Assembly (NCBI RefSeq): GCF_030815405.1
Contig: NZ_JAUSWX010000001.1
Location: forward strand, 1,550,001 to 1,614,000
Length of the DNA stretch: 64,000 bases
Direction of reading: 5' to 3'
DNA from: Agromyces albus
GTDB lineage: Bacteria; Actinomycetota; Actinomycetes; Actinomycetales; Microbacteriaceae
Below the pieces are notes generated by a model, which was not told the DNA's origin, made no database searches, and saw only the letters and a list, made by a program, of their open reading frames with translations. Position 1 is the first letter of the stretch, and each line of letters opens with the position of its first letter. The translations under genes and the position numbers were made by a program. Shown here in pieces: positions 58,714 through 64,000 of the stretch.

Positions 58714-60174
58714 TCACTCGGCGGGTGAATCCGCCTTCACGAGGGCAGCTCGGCCCGCGAGTCCTGCCAGGATGGCGCTCACGTCGAGTCCGGTGAGGGA
58801 CTTCACAACCTCGGTGCCCTCGCCGAGCACCTGGCCGACGGTCTTCGTGATCGCGCTCGCGCCGTCGGTCGACACCACGGTAAGCGTGTCGATGTTCGAG
58901 ATGGGCTCGGCTGCCGCCCGCACGATCTCGGGGAGGCGGGAGATGATCTCCTGGGCGAGCGCGGCCTCACCGTACTTCTCGAGGGCGAGCGCCTTCGCGT
59001 CGGTCGCGGCGGCGGACGCCAGACCCTCGGCTTGAATCGCTGCCGCCTTCGCATTACCTTGGGCACGGATGCCGGCCGCGAGGGCGACCTGGCGGTCACG
59101 CTCGGCCTCACCCGAGACGCGAACCGCGGTGGCGGCAGCCTCGGCGTCTTGCACGGCGGCGACCTTGTTGGCCTCGGCGATCTTCGTGCGCTTGAACGCC
59201 TCGGCCTCGGTGCTCGCGTTCGTCGCGTCACGCTGGGCCGTTGCTCGCTGCACCTCGGCGTAGGCCTCAGCCTCGGCGGGCTTTCGGATCTCGATGTCGA
59301 GGCGCTCCTGCGTGACGAGCGCCTGCTCGGTGAGGGCTGAGCGCTCCTCGACGGCGACGAGACGATCCTGCTCGGCCGTCGCCAGCTGACCTGCGGCATC
59401 GGCCTCGGCGTTCGCGCGGTCGGTCTCGGCCTTGATGATGGCCTGCTTGAGGTTCAACGCCTTCTGGCGCTCGGCGATCTGCTCAGCCGCCTCGATGCGG
59501 GCGAACTCACTCGCACGGGCGGCCTCGGCCTCGCTGACCTCGGCGACCTGGCGAGCGCGCGCGGCCTCGGCGCGGCCGAGGTTCGCAAGGTAGTCGCTGC
59601 CCGGCGTGGAGATGTCGGAGATGTTCAGGAGATCGACCTGGAGGCCCTGCTCGACGAGGTCGGTCTTGGTCTCGGCGACGACGCGATCGGAGAGTCCCTT
59701 GCGGTCCGAGATGATCTGCTCGATCGTCATGTCACCGATGATCGAACGGAGCGAGCCCTCGAGCGACTCCTTGATGATCTCGGTGAGCGCGCTCTGCTGT
59801 GAGAGGAATCGCTGCGCAGCTCGGCGCACGCCCTCCTCGGTGCCGCTCACCTTGAAGTTGATGGACGCCTTGATGGCGATCTTGATGCGGTTCTTGTCGA
59901 CACCCTCGACCGTGATGCCGATCTGGCGCTGCTCGAGCGAGATCGAGAACCCCTGCTGGAGAATCGGCCACACGAAGGTGCGACCGCCGATCACGACACG
60001 CTGACCGGTGGGAGCCTCGCCCGCGGCCGGACGCCCTGCACCTCGCCCCACGATGACGAGGGCCTCGTTCGGCGGTACGCGGCGGATGCGCCGGGCGATG
60101 AAGATGAGCAGGGACAGCAGAGCGATGACGATCGCGATGACGGCGATCACCTGGATCATGACAGGCGTGAGCAT
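58714..60174 (-). CDS. Flotillin family SPFH protein
   Basis: A 486-residue flotillin-like protein that scaffolds membrane domains. The N-terminus anchors it (IQVIAVIAIVIALLSLLIFI). The SPFH domain follows (VPPNEALVIVGRGAGRP, FVWPILQQGFSISLEQRQIG, KASINFKVSGTEEGVRRAAQ; IIGDMTIEQIISDRKGLSDR), then a long Ala/Glu coiled coil from about residue 190 (LGRAEAARARQVAEVSEAEA) to 380, and a C-terminal EISRLPEIVRAAAEPISNID that promotes oligomerisation. Complete and host-like in codon use; probably core chromosome. The NfeD-like gene is 40 bases upstream on the same strand, the usual SPFH-NfeD pair. Confidence 0.92.
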   Translation of the reverse strand: MLTPVMIQVIAVIAIVIALLSLLIFIARRIRRVPPNEALVIVGRGAGRPAAGEAPTGQRVVIGGRTFVWPILQQGFSISLEQRQIGITVEGVDKNRIKIAIKASINFKVSGTEEGVRRAAQRFLSQQSALTEIIKESLEGSLRSIIGDMTIEQIISDRKGLSDRVVAETKTDLVEQGLQVDLLNISDISTPGSDYLANLGRAEAARARQVAEVSEAEAARASEFARIEAAEQIAERQKALNLKQAIIKAETDRANAEADAAGQLATAEQDRLVAVEERSALTEQALVTQERLDIEIRKPAEAEAYAEVQRATAQRDATNASTEAEAFKRTKIAEANKVAAVQDAEAAATAVRVSGEAERDRQVALAAGIRAQGNAKAAAIQAEGLASAAATDAKALALEKYGEAALAQEIISRLPEIVRAAAEPISNIDTLTVVSTDGASAITKTVGQVLGEGTEVVKSLTGLDVSAILAGLAGRAALVKADSPAE

Positions 60175-60213
60175 CGGGTTCCTTTCGAGCAGGCTTGGCT
60201 GGATGTGGCAGGG

Positions 60214-60684
60214 CTAATCGGTGGTGACCTTCACGCGGGTGCCCGCATGCTCGATCACGCGGATGCGCACGCCCTCGGCGATGGGCGCGTCGGAGTACGC
60301 CAGCCGTCGTTCGACTTCGCCGGGGCCGTCGAGGCTGACCTCGCCGCCCGCGGGGGTGATGTCGGATCTCGACACTCCGGTGAGGCCGACCGCGGACTGC
60401 GGCACACCGTCGGAGCTGCGGGTGAGGTTGCGCACCACGAGCACGCTGAACACGTAGGCGACCGCCGCGAGTACCACCGCGAGCACATAGGCCCACACGA
60501 TCGCGAGTCCCATGCTCGCGGTGAGTGCGCCGGCCGCGCCGAAGACCACGAGCCCCACCGAGAGCGCGGTGCCCGAGATGGCACCGTCGCCGATCTCGAA
60601 CTGGTCGAAGATGTCGCCGAGCACGAGCGAGATGAGCAGCAGCACAAGGCCGATGCCTCCGATGATGAGGAACGGAAGGAGCAT
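60214..60684 (-). CDS. NfeD-like membrane protein, partner of the flotillin
   Basis: A 156-residue protein with an N-terminal helix (LLPFLIIGGIGLVLLLISLV), two or three further membrane segments (ALSVGLVVFGAAGALTASMG; VWAYVLAVVLAAVAYVFSVL) and a C-terminal OB-like domain (VGLTGVSRSDITPAGGEVSL; GVRIRVIEHAGTRVKVTTD). This is the short NfeD form without protease domain that pairs with flotillins. The ATG at 60684 is its start. It precedes the flotillin gene by 40 bases, and both are probably expressed together. Confidence 0.85.
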   Translation of the reverse strand: MLLPFLIIGGIGLVLLLISLVLGDIFDQFEIGDGAISGTALSVGLVVFGAAGALTASMGLAIVWAYVLAVVLAAVAYVFSVLVVRNLTRSSDGVPQSAVGLTGVSRSDITPAGGEVSLDGPGEVERRLAYSDAPIAEGVRIRVIEHAGTRVKVTTD

Positions 60685-60836
60685 CGACTGGCTGCCTCTC
60701 TACGGACGTGTCCCAGGCGACGGGCACGCACGGGTGTGCTCACCTTATCGGTGCGCGGGCCGGCGCACACGAAGGGCTCGCTCGAGCGCTCGGCGCGTCC
60801 TCGCAGTGGCAGTTGAGTACCCGCCTGGTGCTGCGA

Positions 60837-61598
60837 TCAGGAGAGGAGCCGGTGCTCGATCGCGATGGCATCGACCGCGCCAGCACCGCGGATGCGCCGC
60901 ATGAGCGCGACCACCTCGTCGACGACTCCGCTGGTGAGCGCGCGACACACGATGCTGTTCGTGCCGAGCCCCTCGAGGCCTCCGGCACGAATCCGGATGA
61001 CCTCCCAGCCGACTTCGCGGAGCGCTTCGTCTTTCTCGGTGTCGGATGCCTCCTTCAGCCCTCGATGCGCCCGACGCGACTTGCCGGGGTCGTCGTACTC
61101 GATCGCAATGCGCAGTTGCGGCACCAGGATGTCGGGCCAGACCTCCTGCTGGCCGTAGAACATGCGGGCGATGCGCACGGCATTGACGCGATGATGCAGG
61201 CGGATGCGTTCGCCGAGCATCGCCCGCAGCCGCTGCTCGGTCATCGAGGTGCCGACACGGAGTCCCGGCTTCATGAAGGCCACGCCGGCTTCGCGCATCG
61301 CGGTGGGGCCGGCTGCGTTGGTGCGGCACTTCGCACAGCTCGGTCCGGTGAGCACCTCGCGCACCGTGGCCGGATACCGATCGTGGCCGCGGGCGCATCG
61401 CCAGTCGTAACTCGCGCCGATCCTCGTCTCGACGGCGAGTGCTGCGCGCTGGGGCGGGGAGACCCGGCCGAGCAGCTCGGCGCGGGAGCGCTGCGTCTCG
61501 TGGAGGAGCATGCAGAGCGGGCAGACACGCCCGAGCGTCACGACGCCGGGCTCACCCGCCACCGCGCCATGACCGCATCGGAAGCTCACCTCGACCAT
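60837..61598 (-). CDS. Zinc-ribbon and VSR/DUF559-like nuclease-fold protein
   Basis: A 253-residue protein. The first half has two cysteine/histidine pairs (SFRCGHGAV, then RVCPLCMLLHETQRSRAE; WRCARGHDRYPATVREVLTG with PSCAKCRTN) forming zinc ribbons. The second half is a PD-(D/E)XK nuclease fold of the VSR/DUF559 group: MTEQRLRAMLGERIRLHHRV as the start, VWPDILVPQLRIAIEYDDPG with the acidic pair, and EALREVGWEVIRIRAGGLEG. Actinobacterial homologues flank core genes and their role is unknown; DNA repair or DNA end processing is possible. The ATG at 61598 is taken because the upstream open frame is GC-artefact. Divergent from the polymerase gene. Confidence 0.75.
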   Translation of the reverse strand: MVEVSFRCGHGAVAGEPGVVTLGRVCPLCMLLHETQRSRAELLGRVSPPQRAALAVETRIGASYDWRCARGHDRYPATVREVLTGPSCAKCRTNAAGPTAMREAGVAFMKPGLRVGTSMTEQRLRAMLGERIRLHHRVNAVRIARMFYGQQEVWPDILVPQLRIAIEYDDPGKSRRAHRGLKEASDTEKDEALREVGWEVIRIRAGGLEGLGTNSIVCRALTSGVVDEVVALMRRIRGAGAVDAIAIEHRLLS

Positions 61599-61689
61599 GT
61601 CGCCTCGATTCTCTGCATGATCCCCATCATCGGCGGCACCGCCGACACTCGCGAAGCGACCCGGTGTCTGCGGCGCCCACGAGAATGGG

Positions 61690-63544
61690 GTGGTGCGCAT
61701 CGTGGTCGGAATGGCGGGGCAGGGTCGCGTCACGCTCATCGATCCCGAGGCATCGTCGACAGAGGCCGTCACCGTACCGCTCGCCGGATTTCCCGATGCA
61801 GTGCGGCGGCTCGAGACTCGGCGTCCGCGCTGGGTGTGGAGCGACACGCGATCGTGGTATCCGAGGCTCCTCGAGGCCGGTGTGCGCGTCGAACGCTGTC
61901 ACGACCTGCGCCTATGCGGGGCGATCCTCGAGTACTCGGCCGCGACGGCGACGATGAGAAGCGGCGGCGACCATCCGCGACCGGCGTGGCTGCCCGCGGG
62001 GTTCGAGCGAGCCGGGCGCGGCTGCGGTCCTCGCCGCACCTTCGGTGATCGTGCGCACGCCGCTCTTCGAGCTCGACGAGTTCGATGCCGCTGTCTCGGG
62101 TGGCGTCGACGCCGTCGGCACCGCCGACGCCAATGCGGAACGCGGCGCCGGTCTGGTCGATCGAACGGATGACGCGGTCGCAAGCTCCTCGGCCGTGCAA
62201 GTGGAGGCGATCATCGCCGAGCACGACCGCCAACTCGCCCTCGTCGCCGGCAGCACCGAACCGAACGCCCTGCGCCTGCTCCTCGCAGCCGAGTCCGCCG
62301 GCGCGCTCATCGGCGTGGAGCTGCATGCGGCGGGCCTTCCGTGGGACCGCGCCGCACATGAGCGCGTGCTCGAGGCCGAGCTCGGGCCGAAGCCGAAGGC
62401 CGGATGGAAGCCGGCCCGTATGGAGGAGCTCGCAGCACAGGTGCGCACCGCGCTCGACGCGGCATCCGTCAATCTCGACTCTCAACTCGACCTGCTGAAG
62501 GCGCTGCGCCGGGCGGGCATCCAAGTCGATTCGACGAGCCGATGGGAGCTGCGTGAGCAGGAGCACCCGGCGATCGAGCCGTTGCTCGCGTACAAGAAGC
62601 TCGCGCGGCTGTTGAGCGCGAACGGCTGGGCGTGGCTCGACGAGTGGATCGCGGGCGGACGCTTCAGACCCGACTACGTGCCGGGCGGCACCGCGACCGG
62701 CCGGTGGGCGACCGCCGGCGGGGGAGCCCTGCAGCTCCCGAAGAACGTGCGCAGCGCGGTCGTGGCCGATCCCGGCTGGACGCTCGTCGTCGCCGATGCC
62801 GCACAACTGGAGCCGCGTGTGCTCGCCGGCATGGCGTGCGACGAGGCGATGGCCGCCGCTGGGCGCGGCCTCGACTTCTACCTGGGCATCGTCGACGCGG
62901 GGGTCGTCGAGACGAGGGAGCAGGCCAAGTACGCGATCCTCGGCGCGATGTACGGCGCGACCACCGGCGAGAGCGGCCGGCTCGTGCCGCGGCTCGCGCG
63001 CGCCTACCCGAGGGCGATGGCCCTCGTCGACCGGGCCGCAGCCGAGGGCGAGCGCGGCGGCGTGGTGTCGACGCTCCTCGGTCGATCGTCTCCGTTGCCG
63101 CCGTCCGAGTGGCACGCCGCACAGTCTCGGGCGAGCCAGCCCGAGGCCTCGCCGGCCGACGAGCGCCGCGCTCGGTCGGTCGCGCGCGAGTGGGGCCGCT
63201 TCACCCGCAACTTCGTCGTGCAGGGCAGCGCGGCGGAATGGGCGCTCTGCTGGATGGCCGCGCTTCGCACGCGACTCGCCGCGATCGCCGGGGCAGACGG
63301 TGAGGCGGCCGGGTCGATCGTTCCGGCGCCGGCATCCGGACCGGCGTTCGAGCGCGCCCCGCACCTCGTGTACTTCCTCCACGACGAGATCATCGTGCAC
63401 ACGCCGCAGGCTCTCGCCGATGAGGTCGCCGCCGCGGTCGAGGAGTCGGCGATGGGCGCCGGCCGGCTCCTCTTCGGCGACTTCCCCGTCGAGTTCCCGC
63501 TCGACCTGGCGGTGGTCGACAGCTACGCCCTCGCCGACGCGTGA
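61690..63544 (+). pseudogene. Bifunctional 3'-5' exonuclease/DNA polymerase, one-base frameshift
   Basis: An actinobacterial family A polymerase with a degenerate exonuclease domain. From GTG 61690 or 61693 the first frame reads VRIVVGMAGQGRVTLIDPEA and RPRWVWSDTRSWYPRLLEAG with VRVERCHDLRLCGAILEYSA, then is lost after AWLP at about 61993. The next frame resumes with RGSSEPGAAAVLAAPSVIVR, and continues to the polymerase core (PGGTATGRWATAGGGALQLP, WTLVVADAAQLEPRVLAGMA, YAILGAMYGATTGESGRLVP, HLVYFLHDEIIVHTPQAL with motif C HDE). Removing one C from CCC at 61993-61995 rejoins the frames; length 1855 is one over a multiple of three. Either a sequencing error or a recent mutation. About 617 residues when repaired. 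Confidence 0.87.
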
Positions 63545-63557
63545 GCGGGCCCGTCGA

Positions 63558-64000
63558 TCAGCCGGGTGAGGGCGGCGCCGGGCGGCGACCGCGCTTGGGC
63601 CGTGTCGCTCGCGGCGCGAAGGCGAGGCGCTCTGCGGATGCCGCGGCAACCGTCTCCAGCCACCCGAGTGCCGCATCGGCGACCGCGACGTCGGCCGTCG
63701 CGGCGAGACGAGCGAGTTCCGTCTCGGCGTCGCGAGCGTCTGCCTCGGGCTCGGCTCCATCGGCTGCTTCAGCGGGCTCCGACGCGGTCGTCAACGCTGA
63801 CGCGTCATCGCGACGCACTCTCCAGCGGTCGATCTCCGCGCGCGCCACGGCGAGTCCGTCGACGTCGGGCAGCGAGAGTGCGATGAGCACGCGATCGACC
63901 GTCTCGTCCCACGGGTCGGCGCCCGAGGCATCCGTTCCGTCGAACCAGGCTGTGGCGGCCGCCTTGCCCGGCGCGGTGAGGCGATACAGGGGGAGTCCGT
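63558..64000 (-). CDS. PadR-like transcriptional regulator, C-terminal part
   Basis: Partial gene whose N-terminus lies beyond the right edge. The visible 147 codons begin GLPLYRLTAPGKAAATAWFD, the wing and hinge of a PadR-type winged helix (YRLTxxGxxxxxxW), followed by the second helical domain (DPWDETVDRVLIALSLPDVD; VARAEIDRWRVRRDDASAL) and a long Ala/Glu-rich helix to the basic end RPKRGRRPAPPSPG. PadR regulators respond to phenolics or drugs. The DNA-binding helices are not visible, so the call is moderate. It converges with the polymerase gene 13 bases away. Confidence 0.65.
   Translation of the reverse strand, partial: GLPLYRLTAPGKAAATAWFDGTDASGADPWDETVDRVLIALSLPDVDGLAVARAEIDRWRVRRDDASALTTASEPAEAADGAEPEADARDAETELARLAATADVAVADAALGWLETVAAASAERLAFAPRATRPKRGRRPAPPSPG

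Noticed and set aside
61769..63760. 663-residue minus-strand open frame opposite the polymerase
   Set aside because: Antisense artefact of high GC; the plus strand carries polymerase motifs throughout.
1..64000. CRISPR arrays, rRNA genes
   Set aside because: No regularly spaced repeats of 25-40 bp and no rRNA sequence seen on either strand.

Overview
The window is high-GC actinobacterial DNA, most likely from a Microbacteriaceae member (Agromyces/Microbacterium-like). This is inferred from the gene families: SCO6880, DUF6112, SpdB-type DUF2637, an MAB_1171c-type membrane protein, DUF2510-SHOCT, and the actinobacterial exonuclease/DNA polymerase. Most of it is accessory DNA, built around an integrative conjugative element (ICE) that has absorbed cargo, IS copies and a defence island. 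Ordinary chromosome appears only at the right end.

Layout. (1) 1-16990, minus strand: the ICE transfer/replication operon, in transcription order ArdC-like protein, primase-polymerase, SpdB-like protein, two unknowns, ParB, VirB8/TcpC-like protein, M23 hydrolase and DUF6112. A cargo block then interrupts it (about 3.8-9.8 kb), and it resumes with a second DUF6112, TrbL/VirB6, SCO6880 (one-base frameshift) and two small unknowns. The cargo block holds a DUF4365-unknown-TIR operon (candidate antiphage system), a phosphotransferase, an acetyltransferase fused to a dehydrogenase stub, a NUDIX hydrolase, and integrase and transposase remnants. (2) 17.0-20.4 kb: a control region with four copies of one 14-bp palindrome, then a plus-strand XRE regulator / ImmA-IrrE protease / membrane protein / hydrolase operon. 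(3) 20.9-31.6 kb: patchwork cargo, including a secreted GH5 glucanase lying between two near-identical IS5-family segments, a decayed IS, and small single-gene units (PhzF, alpha/beta hydrolase, HIT fragment, two DinB-like proteins, a methyltransferase) separated by short dispersed repeats. (4) 31.8-37.6 kb: a nested inverted-repeat structure, the MobF relaxase and three ICE-associated genes. (5) 38.0-50.0 kb: a defence island with type I restriction-modification (hsdM-hsdS-hsdR), a YgjP-like metallopeptidase, a truncated Abi-like ORF, a methylase/TRD-like/possible-HEPN protein overlapping a GIY-YIG nuclease gene, and a membrane-anchored protein. (6) 50.6-57.0 kb: two 36-bp direct copies of a tRNA 3' end enclose YceI, a secreted GH3 glucosidase and a ROK regulator; just past the second copy is a fragment of an ICE membrane gene. 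(7) 57.3-64.0 kb: Fic protein with a palindromic operator, flotillin, NfeD-like protein, VSR-like nuclease, DNA polymerase (one-base frameshift) and a PadR-like C-terminus.

How it works together. ArdC, PrimPol, ParB, the VirB6/VirB8/SCO6880 channel proteins, the wall hydrolase and the MobF relaxase make a nearly complete actinobacterial conjugation set; the VirB4 and coupling ATPases are not in the window and could lie beyond the left edge. The XRE/ImmA pair beside the palindrome array is the likely switch. The best candidates for undescribed biology are the DUF4365-unknown-TIR operon, the methylase/HEPN-like plus GIY-YIG gene pair, and the A-B-A'-B' structure upstream of the relaxase. All family assignments are from sequence reading without database searches.
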